A stretch of 64,000 nucleotides of DNA from Glandiceps talaboti (Eukaryota > Hemichordata > Enteropneusta > Spengelidae). A program made the translations under genes and the position numbers. Location of the stretch: the NCBI RefSeq assembly GCF_964340395.1, contig NC_135556.1, forward strand, positions 191,001 to 255,000, written 5' to 3'. Shown here piece by piece: positions 18,432 to 33,200 of the stretch; position 1 is the stretch's first letter, and each line of letters starts with the position of its first letter. The notes below the pieces were generated by a model. It was given only the letters and a program-made list of their open reading frames with translations, was not told where the DNA came from and made no database searches.

Positions 18432-21197
18432 TTTAGGACTTAGCTAAAGATTTAGGAATTATATTATGATTTAGGACTTATGTTATGATTTAGGACTTAG
18501 GTTATGATTTAGGACTTAGGTTATGCTTTAGGACTTAGGTATGATTTAGGACTTAGGTTATTACTTAGGACTTAGGCATGATTTAGGACTTACATATGAT
18601 TTAGGACTTAGATATTCTTTAGGACTTAGTTATGATTTAGGACTTACTTATGATTTAGGACTTAGGTTATGATTTAGGACTTAGGTTATGCTTTAGGACT
18701 TAGGTTATGCATTAGGACTTAGGTTATACTTTAGGACTTAGGTTATGATTTAGGACTTAGGTTATGATTTAGGACTTACGTATGATTTAGGACTTAGCTA
18801 AAGATTTAGGACTTAGATTATGATTTAGGACTTAAGTATGATTTAGGACTTAGGTTATGCTTTAGGACTTAGGTTATGCTTTAGGACTTAGGTTATACTT
18901 TAGGACTTAGGTTATACTTTAGGACTTAGGTTATGATTTAGGACTTAGGTTATGATTTAGGACTTACGTATGATTTAGGACTTAGCTAAAGATTTAGGAC
19001 TTAGATTATGATTTGGGACTTAAGTTATGATTTAGGACTTAGGTTATGCTTTAGGACTTAGGTTATGATTTAGGACTTAGGTATGATTTAGGACTTAGCT
19101 GAAATTTTAGGAATTAGATTATGATTTAGGACTTATGTTATGATTTAGGACTTAGGTTATGCTTTAGGACTTAGGTATGATTTAGGACTTAGGTTATTAC
19201 TTAGGTCTTAGGCATGATTTAGGACTTAGTTATGATTTAGGACTTAGGTTATGATTTAGGACTTAGGTTATGATTAGGACTTAGGTATGCTTTAAGACTT
19301 AGGTATGCTTTAGGACTTAGATATGCTTTAGGACTTAGGTATGATTTAGGAATTAGATTTTGATTTAGGACTTAGGTTATGCTTTATGACTTAGGTTATG
19401 CTTTAGGACTTAGGTTAGGCTTTAGGACTTAGGTTATGCTTTAGGACTTAGGTTATACTTTAGGACTTAGGTTATGATTTAGGACTTAGGTTATGATTTA
19501 GGTCTTACGTATGATTTAGGACTTAGCTAAAGATTTAGGACTTAGATTATGATTTAGGACTTAAGTATGATTTAGGACTTAGGTTATGCTTTAGGACTTA
19601 GGTTATGATTTAGGACTTAGGTATGATTTAGGACTTAGCTAAAGATTTAGGAATTAGATTATGATTTAGGACTTATGTTATGATTTAGGACTTAAGTTAT
19701 GATTTAGGACTTAGGTTATGCTTTAGGACTTAGGTATGATTTAGGACTTAGGTTATTACTTAGGACTTAGGTATGATTTAGGACTTACGTATGATTTAGG
19801 ACTTAGATATGCATTAGGACTTAGGTATGATTTAGGACTTAGGTTATGATTTAGGACTTAGGTATGATTTAGGACTTAGGTTATGCTTTAGGTTATGTTT
19901 TAGAACTTAGGTATGATTTAGGACTTAGCTAAAGATTTAGGACTTAGATTATGATTTAGGACTTAGGTTATGATTTAGGACTTAGGTATGATTTAGGACT
20001 TAGCTAAAGATTTAGGAATTAGATTATGATTTAGGACTTATGTTATGATTTAGGACTTAGGTTATGATTTAGGACTTAGGTTATTACTTAGGACTTAGGC
20101 ATGATTTAGGACTTACGTATGATTTAGGACTTAGATATTCTTTAGGACTTAGTTATGATTTAGGACTTACTTATGATTTAGGACTTAGGTTATGATTTAG
20201 GACTTAGGTTATGCTTTAGGACTTAGGTTATGCATTAGGACTTAGGTTATACTTTAGGACTTAGGTTATGATTTAGGACTTAGGTTATGATTTAGGACTT
20301 ACGTATGATTTAGGACTTAGGTATGCTTTAGGACTTAGGTATGCTTTAAGACTTAGGTATGCTTTAGGACTTAGGTATGCTTTAGGACTTAGGTTATGCT
20401 TTAGGACTTAGGTTATGCTTTAGGACTTAGGTTATGCTTTAGGACTTATGTTATGCTTTAGGACTTAGGTTATGCTTTAGGACTTAGGTATGATTTAGGA
20501 CTTAGGTTATGCTTTAGGACTTAGGTATGATTTAGGACTTAGCTAAAGATTTAGGAATTATATTATGATTTAGGACTTATGTTATGATTTAGGACTTAGG
20601 TTATGATTTAGGACTTAGGTTATGCTTTAGGACTTAGGTATGATTTAGGACTTAGGTTATTACTTAGGACTTAGGCATGATTTAGGACTTACATATGATT
20701 TAGGACTTAGATATTCTTTAGGACTTAGTTATGATTTAGGACTTACTTATGATTTAGGACTTAGGTTATGATTTAGGACTTAGGTTATGCTTTAGGACTT
20801 AGGTTATGCATTAGGACTTAGGTTATACTTTAGGACTTAGGTTATGATTTAGGACTTAGGTTATGATTTAGGACTTACGTATGATTTAGGACTTAGCTAA
20901 AGATTTAGGACTTAGATTATGATTTAGGACTTAAGTATGATTTAGGACTTAGGTTATGCTTTAGGACTTAGGTTATGCTTTAGGACTTACGTTATACTTT
21001 AGGACTTAGGTTATACTTTAGGACTTAGGTTATGATTTAGGACTTAGGTTATGATTTAGGACTTACGTATGATTTAGGACTTAGCTAAAGATTTAGGACT
21101 TAGATTATGATTTGGGACTTAAGTTATGATTTAGGACTTAGGTTATGCTTTAGGACTTAGGTTATGATTTAGGACTTAGGTATGATTTAGGACTTAG

Positions 21198-24100
21198 CTG
21201 AAATTTTAGGAATTAGATTATGATTTAGGACTTATGTTATGATTTAGGACTTAGGTTATGCTTTAGGACTTAGGTATGATTTAGGACTTAGGTTATTACT
21301 TAGGTCTTAGGCATGATTTAGGACTTAGTTATGATTTAGGACTTAGGTTATGATTTAGGACTTAGGTTATGATTAGGACTTAGGTATGCTTTAAGACTTA
21401 GGTATGCTTTAGGACTTAGATATGCTTTAGGACTTAGGTATGATTTAGGAATTAGATTTTGATTTAGGACTTAGGTTATGCTTTATGACTTAGGTTATGC
21501 TTTAGGACTTAGGTTAGGCTTTAGGACTTAGGTTATGCTTTAGGACTTAGGTTATACTTTAGGACTTAGGTTATGATTTAGGACTTAGGTTATGATTTAG
21601 GTCTTACGTATGATTTAGGACTTAGCTAAAGATTTAGGACTTAGATTATGATTTAGGACTTAAGTATGATTTAGGACTTAGGTTATGCTTTAGGACTTAG
21701 GTTATGATTTAGGACTTAGGTATGATTTAGGACTTAGCTAAAGATTTAGGAATTAGATTATGATTTAGGACTTATGTTATGATTTAGGACTTAAGTTATG
21801 ATTTAGGACTTAGGTTATGCTTTAGGACTTAGGTATGATTTAGGACTTAGGTTATTACTTAGGACTTAGGTATGATTTAGGACTTACGTATGATTTAGGA
21901 CTTAGATATGCATTAGGACTTAGGTATGATTTAGGACTTAGGTTATGATTTAGGACTTAGGTATGATTTAGGACTTAGGTTATGCTTTAGGTTATGTTTT
22001 AGAACTTAGGTATGATTTAGGACTTAGCTAAAGATTTAGGACTTAGATTATGATTTAGGACTTAGGTTATGATTTAGGACTTAGGTATGATTTAGGACTT
22101 AGCTAAAGATTTAGGAATTAGATTATGATTTAGGACTTATGTTATGATTTAGGACTTAGGTTATGATTTAGGACTTAGGTTATTACTTAGGACTTAGGCA
22201 TGATTTAGGACTTACGTATGATTTAGGACTTAGATATTCTTTAGGACTTAGTTATGATTTAGGACTTACTTATGATTTAGGACTTAGGTTATGATTTAGG
22301 ACTTAGGTTATGCTTTAGGACTTAGGTTATGCATTAGGACTTAGGTTATACTTTAGGACTTAGGTTATGATTTAGGACTTAGGTTATGATTTAGGACTTA
22401 CGTATGATTTAGGACTTAGCTAAAGATTTAGGACTTAGATTATGATTTAGGACTTAAGTATGATTTAGGACTTAGGTTATGCTTTAGGACTTAGGTTATG
22501 CTTTAGGACTTACGTTATACTTTAGGACTTAGGTTATACTTTAGGACTTAGGTTATGATTTAGGACTTAGGTTATGATTTAGGACTTACGTATGATTTAG
22601 GACTTAGCTAAAGATTTAGGACTTAGATTATGATTTGGGACTTAAGTTATGATTTAGGACTTAGGTTATGCTTTAGGACTTAGGTTATGATTTAGGACTT
22701 AGGTATGATTTAGGACTTAGCTGAAATTTTAGGAATTAGATTATGATTTAGGACTTATGTTATGATTTAGGACTTAGGTTATGCTTTAGGACTTAGGTAT
22801 GATTTAGGACTTAGGTTATTACTTAGGTCTTAGGCATGATTTAGGACTTAGTTATGATTTAGGACTTAGGTTATGATTTAGGACTTAGGTTATGATTAGG
22901 ACTTAGGTATGCTTTAAGACTTAGGTATGCTTTAGGACTTAGATATGCTTTAGGACTTAGGTATGATTTAGGAATTAGATTTTGATTTAGGACTTAGGTT
23001 ATGCTTTATGACTTAGGTTATGCTTTAGGACTTAGGTTAGGCTTTAGGACTTAGGTTATGCTTTAGGACTTAGGTTATACTTTAGGACTTAGGTTATGAT
23101 TTAGGACTAAGGTTATGATTTAGGTCTTACGTATGATTTAGGACTTAGCTAAAGATTTAGGACTTAGATTATGATTTAGGACTTAAGTATGATTTAGGAC
23201 TTAGGTTATGCTTTAGGACTTAGGTTATGATTTAGGACTTAGGTATGATTTAGGACTTAGCTAAAGATTTAGGAATTAGATTATGATTTAGGACTTATGT
23301 TATGATTTAGGACTTAAGTTATGATTTAGGACTTAGGTTATGCTTTAGGACTTAGGTATGATTTAGGACTTAGGTTATTACTTAGGACTTAGGTATGATT
23401 TAGGACTTACGTATGATTTAGGACTTAGATATGCATTAGGACTTAGGTATGATTTAGGACTTAGGTTATGATTTAGGACTTAGGTATGATTTAGGACTTA
23501 GGTTATGCTTTAGGTTATGTTTTAGAACTTAGGTATGATTTAGGACTTAGCTAAAGATTTAGGACTTAGATTATGATTTAGGACTTAGGTTATGATTTAG
23601 GACTTAGGTATGATTTAGGACTTAGCTAAAGATTTAGGAATTAGATTATGATTTAGGACTTATGTTATGATTTAGGACTTAGGTTATGATTTAGGACTTA
23701 GGTTATTACTTAGGACTTAGGCATGATTTAGGACTTACGTATGATTTAGGACTTAGATATTCTTTAGGACTTAGTTATGATTTAGGACTTACTTATGATT
23801 TAGGACTTAGGTTATGATTTAGGACTTAGGTTATGCTTTAGGACTTAGGTTATGCATTAGGACTTAGGTTATACTTTAGGACTTAGGTTATGATTTAGGA
23901 CTTAGGTTATGATTTAGGACTTACGTATGATTTAGGACTTAGCTAAAGATTTAGGACTTAGATTATGATTTAGGACTTAAGTATGATTTAGGACTTAGGT
24001 TATGCTTTAGGACTTAGGTTATGCTTTAGGACTTACGTTATACTTTAGGACTTAGGTTATACTTTAGGACTTAGGTTATGATTTAGGACTTAGGTTATGA

Positions 24101-24243
24101 TTTAGGACTTACGTATGATTTAGGACTTAGCTAAAGATTTAGGACTTAGATTATGATTTGGGACTTAAGTTATGATTTAGGACTTAGGTTATGCTTTAGG
24201 ACTTAGGTTATGATTTAGGACTTAGGTATGATTTAGGACTTAG
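21198..24243 (+). repeat. Two tandem copies of a 1,523-bp higher-order repeat
   Basis: CTGAAATTTTAGGAATTAG starts at 21198, 22721 and 24244, exactly 1,523 bp apart each time. An independent marker, GGTTATGTTTTAGAAC, sits at 21990, 23513 and 25036, again exactly 1,523 bp apart. The preceding copy is 2,099 bp long (19099 to 21198, and 19891 to 21990). Copies are nearly identical; one visible change is GGACTAAGG near 23105. Confidence 0.85.
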
Positions 24244-27200
24244 CTGAAATTTTAGGAATTAGATTATGATTTAGGACTTATGTTATGATTTAGGACTTAG
24301 GTTATGATTTAGGACTTAGGTATGATTTAGGACTTAGGTTATTACTTAGGTCTTAGGCATGATTTAGGACTTAGTTATGATTTAGGACTTAGGTTATGAT
24401 TTAGGACTTAGGTTATGATTAGGACTTAGGTATGCTTTAAGACTTAGGTATGCTTTAGGACTTAGATATGCTTTAGGACTTAGGTATGATTTAGGAATTA
24501 GATTTTGATTTAGGACTTAGGTTATGCTTTATGACTTAGGTTATGCTTTAGGACTTAGGTTAGGCTTTAGGACTTAGGTTATGCTTTAGGACTTAGGTTA
24601 TACTTTAGGACTTAGGTTATGATTTAGGACTTAGGTTATGATTTAGGTCTTACGTATGATTTAGGACTTAGCTAAAGATTTAGGACTTAGATTATGATTT
24701 AGGACTTAAGTATGATTTAGGACTTAGGTTATGCTTTAGGACTTAGGTTATGATTTAGGACTTAGGTATGATTTAGGACTTAGCTAAAGATTTAGGAATT
24801 AGATTATGATTTAGGACTTATGTTATGATTTAGGACTTAAGTTATGATTTAGGTCTTAGGTTATGCTTTAGGACTTAGGTATGATTTAGGACTTAGGTTA
24901 TTACTTAGGACTTAGGTATGATTTAGGACTTACGTATGATTTAGGACTTAGATATGCATTAGGACTTAGGTATGATTTAGGACTTAGGTTATGATTTAGG
25001 ACTTAGGTATGATTTAGGACTTAGGTTATGCTTTAGGTTATGTTTTAGAACTTAGGTATGATTTAGGACTTAGCTAAAGATTTAGGACTTAGATTATGAT
25101 TTAGGACTTAGGTTATGATTTAGGACTTAGGTATGATTTAGGACTTAGCTAAAGATTTAGGAATTAGATTATGATTTAGGACTTATGTTATGATTTAGGA
25201 CTTAGGTTATGATTTAGGACTTAGGTTATGCTTTAGGACTTAGGTATGATTTAGGACTTAGGTTATTACTTAGGACTTAGGCATGATTTAGGACTTACGT
25301 ATGATTTAGGACTTAGATATGCTTTAGGACTTAGTTATGATTTAGGATTTAGTTATGATTTAGGACTTAGTTATGATTTAGGATTTAGTTATGATTTAGG
25401 ACTTAGGTTATGATTTAGGACTTAGGTATGCTTTAGGACTTAGGTATGATTTAGGAATTAGATTATGCTTTAGGACTTAGGTTATGCTTTAGGACTTAGG
25501 TTATGCTTTAGGACTTAGGTTATGCTTTAGGACTTAGGTTATGCTTTAGGACTTAGGTTATACTTTAGGACTTAGGTTATGATTTAGGACTTAGGTTATG
25601 ATTTAGGACTTACGTATGATTTAGGACTTAGCTAAAGATTTAGGACTTAGATTATGATTTAGGACTTAAGTATGATTTAGGACTTACCTAAAGATTTAAG
25701 ACTTAGGTATGATTTAGGATTTAGCTAAAGATTTAGGAATTAGATTATGATTTAGGACTTATGTTATGATTTAGGACTTAGGTATGATTTAGGACTTACG
25801 TATGATTTAGGACTTAGATATGCTTTAGGACTTAAATATGATTTAGGACTTAGGTTATGATTAGGACTTAGATATGCTTTAGGACTTAGGTTATGATTTA
25901 GGACTTAGGTATGATTTAGGACTTAGGTATGCTTTAGGACTTAGGTATGCTTTAAGAATTAGGTATGCTTTAGGACTTAGGTTATGCTTTAGGACTTAGG
26001 TTATGCTTTAGGACTTAGGTTATGCTTTAGGACTTAGGTTATGCTTTAGGACTTAGGTTATGCTTTAGGACTTAGGTTATGCTTTAGGACTTAGGTTATG
26101 CTTTAGGACTTAGGTTATGCTTTAGGACTTAGGTTATGCTTTAGGACTTAGGTATGATTTAGGACTTAGGTTATGATTTAGGACTTAGGTTATGCTTTAG
26201 GACTTAGGTTATGCTTTAGGACTTAGGTATGATTGAGGACTTAGGTAAAGATTTAGGAATTACATTATAATTTAGGACTTATGTTATGATTTAGGACTTA
26301 GGTTATGATTTAGGACTTAGGTTATGCTTTAGGACTTAGGTATGATTTAGGACTTAGGTTATTACTTAGGACTTAGGCATGATTTAGGACTTACGTATGA
26401 TTTAGGACTTAGGTATGCTTTAGGACTTAGTTATGATTTAGGACTTAGTTATGATTTAGGACTTAGGTTATGATTTAGGACTTAGGTTATGCTTTAGGAC
26501 TTAGGTTATGCTTTAGGACTTAGGTTATACTTTAGGACTTAGGTTATGATTTAGGACTTGGGTTATGATTTAGGACTTACGTATGATTTAGGACTTAGCT
26601 AAAGATTTAGGACTTAGATTATGATTTAGGACTTAAGTATGATTTAGGACTTAGGTTATGCTTTAGGACTTAGGATATGCTTTAGGACTTACGTTATACT
26701 TTAGGACTTAGGTTATACTTTAGGACTTAGGTTATGATTTAGGACTTAGGTTATGCTTTAGGACTTAGGTTATGCTTTAGGACTTAGGTATGATTTAGGA
26801 CTTAGCTAAAGATTTCGGAATTACATTATGATTTAGGACTTATGTTATGATTTAGGACTTAGGTTATGATTTAGGACTTAGGTTATGCTTTAGAACTTAG
26901 GTATGATTTAGGACTTAGGTTATTACTTAGGACTTAGGCATGATTTAGGACTTACGTATGATTTAGGACTTAGATATGCTTTAGGACTTAGTTATGATTT
27001 AGGACTTAGTTATGATTTAGGACTTAGGTTATGATTTAGGACTTAGGTTATGCTTTAGGACTTAGGTTATGCTTTAGGACTTAGGTTATACTTTAGGACT
27101 TAGGTTATGATTTAGGACTTACGTATGATTTAGGACTTAGCTAAAGATTTAGGACTTAGATTATGATTTAGGACTTAAGTATGATTTAGGACTTAGGTTA

Positions 27201-30200
27201 TGCTTTAGGACTTAGGTTATGCTTTAGGACTTACGTTATACTTTAGGACTTAGGTTATACTTTAGGACTTAGGTTATGATTTAGGACTTATGTTATGATT
27301 TAGGACTTAGGTTATGCTTTAGGACTTAGGTATGATTTAGGACTTAGGTTATTACTTAGGTCTTAGGCATGATTTAGGACTTACATATGATTTAGGACTT
27401 AGATATGCTTTAAGACTTAGTTATGATTTAGGACTTAGTTATGATTTAGGACTTAGATTATGATTTAGGACTTAGGTATGCTTTAAGACTTAGGTATGCT
27501 TTAGGACTTAGGTATGCTTTAAGACTTAGGTATGCTTTAGGACTTAGGTATGATTTAGGACTTAGGTATGCTTTAGGACTTAGATATGCTTTAGGACTTA
27601 GGTATGATTTAGGAATTAGATTATGCTTTAGGACTTAGGTTATGCTTTAGGACTTAGGTTATACTTTAGGACTTAGGTTATGATTTAGGACTTAGGTTAT
27701 GATTTAGGACTTACGTATGATTTAGGACTTAGCTAAAGATTTAGGACTTAGGTATGATTTAGGACTTAGGTTATTACTTAGGACTTAGGCATGATTTAGG
27801 ACTTACGTATGATTTAGGACTTAGATATGCTTTAGGACTAAGTTATGATTTAGGACTTAGTTATGATTTAGGACTTAGGTTATGATTTAGGACTTAGGTT
27901 ATGATTAGGACTTAGGTATGCTTTAAGACTTAGGTATGCTTTAGGACTTAGGTTATGATTTAGGACTTACGTATGATTTAGGACTTAGCTAAAGATTCAG
28001 GACTTAGATTATGATTTAGGACTTATGTTATGATTTAGGACTTAGGTTATGCTTTAGGACTTAGGTTATGCTTTAGGACTTAGGTTATGATTTAGGACTT
28101 AGGTTATACTTTAGGACTTAGGTTATGATTTAGGACTTAGGTTATGATTTAGGACTTACATATGATTTAGGACTTAGCTAAAGTTTTAGGACTTAGATTA
28201 TGATTTAGGACTTAAGTATGATTTAGGACTTAGGTTATGCTTTAGGACTTAGGTTATGATTTAGGACTTAGCTAAAGATTTAGGAATTAGATTATGATTG
28301 AGGACTTATGTTATGATTTAGGACTTAAGTTATGATTTAGGACTTAGGTTATGCTTTATGACTTAGGTTATGATTAGGACTTAGGTATGCTTTAAGACTT
28401 AGGTATGCTTTAGGACTTAGGTTATGATTTAGGACTTACGTATGATTTAGGACTTAGCTAAAGATTTAGGACTTAGATTATGATTTAGGACTTAAGTATG
28501 ATTTAGGACTTAGGTTATGATTTAGGACTTAGGTATGATTTAGGACTTAGCTAAAATTTTAGGAATTAGATTATGATTTAGGACTTATGTTATGATTTAG
28601 GACTTAGGTTATGCTTTAGGACTTAGGTATGATTTAGGACTTAGGTTATTACTTAGGTCTTAGGCATGATTTAGGACTTACGTATGATTTAGGACTTAGA
28701 TATGCTTTAGGACTTAGTTATGATTTAGGACTTAGTTATGATTTAGGACTTAGGTTATGATTTAGGACTTAGGTATGCTTTAAGACTTAGGTATGCTTTA
28801 GGACTTAGGTATGATTTAGGACTTAGGTTATTACTTAGGACTTAGGCATGATTTAGGACTTACGTATGATTTAGGACTTAGGTATGCTTTAGGACTTAGT
28901 TATGATTTAGGACTTAGTTATGATTTAGGACTTAGGTTATGATTTAGGACTTAGGTTATGCTTTAGGACTTAGGTTATGCTTTAGGACTTAGGTTATACT
29001 TTAGGACTTAGGTTATGATTTAGGACTTGGGTTATGATTTAGGACTTACGTATGATTTAGGACTTAGCTAAAGATTTAGGACTTAGATTATGATTTAGGA
29101 CTTAAGTATGATTTAGGACTTAGGTTATGCTTTAGGACTTAGGTTATGCTTTAGGACTTACGTTATACTTTAGGACTTAGGTTATACTTTAGGACTTAGG
29201 TTATGATTTAGGACTTAGGTATGATTTAGGACTTAGCTAAAGATTTAGGAATTAGATTATGATTTAGGACTTATGTTATGATTTAGGACTTAAGTTATGA
29301 TTTAGGACTTAGGTTATGCTTTAGGACTTAGGTATGATTTAGGACTTAGGTTATTACTTAGGACTTAGGTATGATTTAGGACTTACGTATGATTTAGGAC
29401 TTAGATATGCATTAGGACTTAGGTATGATTTAGGACTTAGGTTATGATTTAGGACTTAGGTATGATTTAGGACTTAGGTTATGCTTTAGGTTATGTTTTA
29501 GAACTTAGGTATGATTTAGGACTTAGCTAAAGATTTAGGACTTAGATTATGATTTAGGACTTAGGTTATGATTTAGGACTTAGGTATGATTTAGGACTTA
29601 GGTATGATTTAGGACTTAGATATGCTTTAGGACTTAGTTATGATTTAGGACTTAGGTTATGCTTTAGGACTTAGGTATGATTTAGGACTTAGATTATGAT
29701 TTAGGACTTAGGTTATGCTTTAGGACTTAGGTTATGCTTTAGGACTTAGGTTATGATTTAGGACTTAGGTTATGATTTAGGACTTAGGTTATGATTTAGG
29801 ACTTAGGTATGATTTAGGACTTAGATATGCTTTAGGACTTAGGTATGTTTTAGGACTTAGGTATGTTTTAGGACTTATGTATGATTTAGGACTTAGGTAA
29901 TGATTTAGGACTTAGGTTATGCTTTAGGACTTAGGTATGCTTTAGGACTTAGGTTATGCTTTAGGACTTAGGTTATGCTTTAGGACTTAGGTTATGATTT
30001 AGGACTTAGGTATGATTTAGGACTTAGCTGAAATTTTAGGAATTAGATTATGATTTAGGACTTATGTTATGATTTAGGACTTAGGTTATGATTTAGGACT
30101 TAGGTATGATTTAGGACTTAGGTTATTACTTAGGTCTTAGGCATGATTTAGGACTTAGTTATGATTTAGGACTTAGGTTATGATTTAGGACTTAGGTTAT

Positions 30201-33200
30201 GATTAGGACTTAGGTATGCTTTAAGACTTAGGTATGCTTTAGGACTTAGATATGCTTTAGGACTTAGGTATGATTTAGGAATTAGATTTTGATTTAGGAC
30301 TTAGGTTATGCTTTATGACTTAGGTTATGCTTTAGGACTTAGGTTAGGCTTTAGGACTTAGGTTATGCTTTAGGACTTAGGTTATACTTTAGGACTTAGG
30401 TTATGATTTAGGACTTAGGTTATGATTTAGGTCTTACGTATGATTTAGGACTTAGCTAAAGATTTAGGACTTAGATTATGATTTAGGACTTAAGTATGAT
30501 TTAGGACTTAGGTTATGCTTTAGGACTTAGGTTATGATTTAGGACTTAGGTATGATTTAGGACTTAGCTAAAGATTTAGGAATTAGATTATGATTTAGGA
30601 CTTATGTTATGATTTAGGACTTAAGTTATGATTTAGGTCTTAGGTTATGCTTTAGGACTTAGGTATGATTTAGGACTTAGGTTATTACTTAGGACTTAGG
30701 TATGATTTAGGACTTACGTATGATTTAGGACTTAGATATGCATTAGGACTTAGGTATGATTTAGGACTTAGGTTATGATTTAGGACTTAGGTATGATTTA
30801 GGACTTAGGTTATGCTTTAGGTTATGTTTTAGAACTTAGGTATGATTTAGGACTTAGCTAAAGATTTAGGACTTAGATTATGATTTAGGACTTAGGTTAT
30901 GATTTAGGACTTAGGTATGATTTAGGACTTAGCTAAAGATTTAGGAATTAGATTATGATTTAGGACTTATGTTATGATTTAGGACTTAGGTTATGATTTA
31001 GGACTTAGGTTATGCTTTAGGACTTAGGTATGATTTAGGACTTAGGTTATTACTTAGGACTTAGGCATGATTTAGGACTTACGTATGATTTAGGACTTAG
31101 ATATGCTTTAGGACTTAGTTATGATTTAGGATTTAGTTATGATTTAGGACTTAGTTATGATTTAGGATTTAGTTATGATTTAGGACTTAGGTTATGATTT
31201 AGGACTTAGGTATGCTTTAGGACTTAGGTATGATTTAGGAATTAGATTATGCTTTAGGACTTAGGTTATGCTTTAGGACTTAGGTTATGCTTTAGGACTT
31301 AGGTTATGCTTTAGGACTTAGGTTATGCTTTAGGACTTAGGTTATACTTTAGGACTTAGGTTATGATTTAGGACTTAGGTTATGATTTAGGACTTACGTA
31401 TGATTTAGGACTTAGCTAAAGATTTAGGACTTAGATTATGATTTAGGACTTAAGTATGATTTAGCACTTACCTAAAGATTTAAGACTTAGGTATGATTTA
31501 GGATTTAGCTAAAGATTTAGGAATTAGATTATGATTTAGGACTTATGTTATGATTTAGGACTTAGGTATGATTTAGGACTTAGGTTATTACTTAGGACTT
31601 AGGTATGATTTAGGACTTACGTATGATTTAGGACTTAGATATGCTTTAGGACTTAAATATGATTTAGGACTTAGGTTATGATTAGGACTTAGATATGCTT
31701 TAGGACTTAGGTTATGATTTAGGACTTAGGTATGATTTAGGACTTAGGTATGCTTTAGGACTTAGGTATGCTTTAAGAATTAGGTATGCTTTAGGACTTA
31801 GGTTATGCTTTAGGACTTAGGTTATGCTTTAGGACTTAGGTTATGCTTTAGGACTTAGGTTATGCTTTAGGACTTAGGTTATGCTTTAGGACTTAGGTTA
31901 TGCTTTAGGACTTAGGTTATGCTTTAGGACTTAGGTTATGCTTTAGGACTTATGTTATGCTTTAGGACTTAGGTTATGCTTTAGGACTTAGGTATGATTT
32001 AGGACTTAGGTTATGATTTAGGACTTAGGTTATGCTTTAGGACTTAGGTTATGCTTTAGGACTTAGGTATGATTGAGGACTTAGGTAAAGATTTAGGAAT
32101 TACATTATAATTTAGGACTTATGTTATGATTTAGGACTTAGGTTATGATTTAGGACTTAGGTTATGCTTTAGGACTTAGGTATGATTTAGGACTTAGGTT
32201 ATTACTTAGGACTTAGGCATGATTTAGGACTTACGTATGATTTAGGACTTAGGTATGCTTTAGGACTTAGTTATGATTTAGGACTTAGTTATGATTTAGG
32301 ACTTAGGTTATGATTTAGGACTTAGGTTATGCTTTAGGACTTAGGTTATGCTTTAGGACTTAGGTTATACTTTAGGACTTAGGTTATGATTTAGGACTTG
32401 GGTTATGATTTAGGACTTACGTATGATTTAGGACTTAGCTAAAGATTTAGGACTTAGATTATGATTTAGGACTTAAGTATGATTTAGGACTTAGGTTATG
32501 CTTTAGGACTTAGGATATGCTTTAGGACTTACGTTATACTTTAGGACTTAGGTTATACTTTAGGACTTAGGTTATGATTTAGGACTTAGGTTATGCTTTA
32601 GGACTTAGGTTATGCTTTAGGACTTAGGTATGATTTAGGACTTAGCTAAAGATTTCGGAATTACATTATGATTTAGGACTTATGTTATGATTTAGGACTT
32701 AGGTTATGATTTAGGACTTAGGTTATGCTTTAGAACTTAGGTATGATTTAGGACTTAGGTTATTACTTAGGACTTAGGCATGATTTAGGACTTACGTATG
32801 ATTTAGGACTTAGATATGCTTTAGGACTTAGTTATGATTTAGGACTTAGTTATGATTTAGGACTTAGGTTATGATTTAGGACTTAGGTTATGCTTTAGGA
32901 CTTAGGTTATGCTTTAGGACTTAGGTTATACTTTAGGACTTAGGTTATGATTTAGGACTTACGTATGATTTAGGACTTAGCTAAAGATTTAGGACTTAGA
33001 TTATGATTTAGGACTTAAGTATGATTTAGGACTTAGGTTATGCTTTAGGACTTAGGTTATGCTTTAGGACTTACGTTATACTTTAGGACTTAGGTTATAC
33101 TTTAGGACTTAGGTTATGATTTAGGACTTATGTTATGATTTAGGACTTAGGTTATGCTTTAGGACTTAGGTATGATTTAGGACTTAGGTTATTACTTAGG

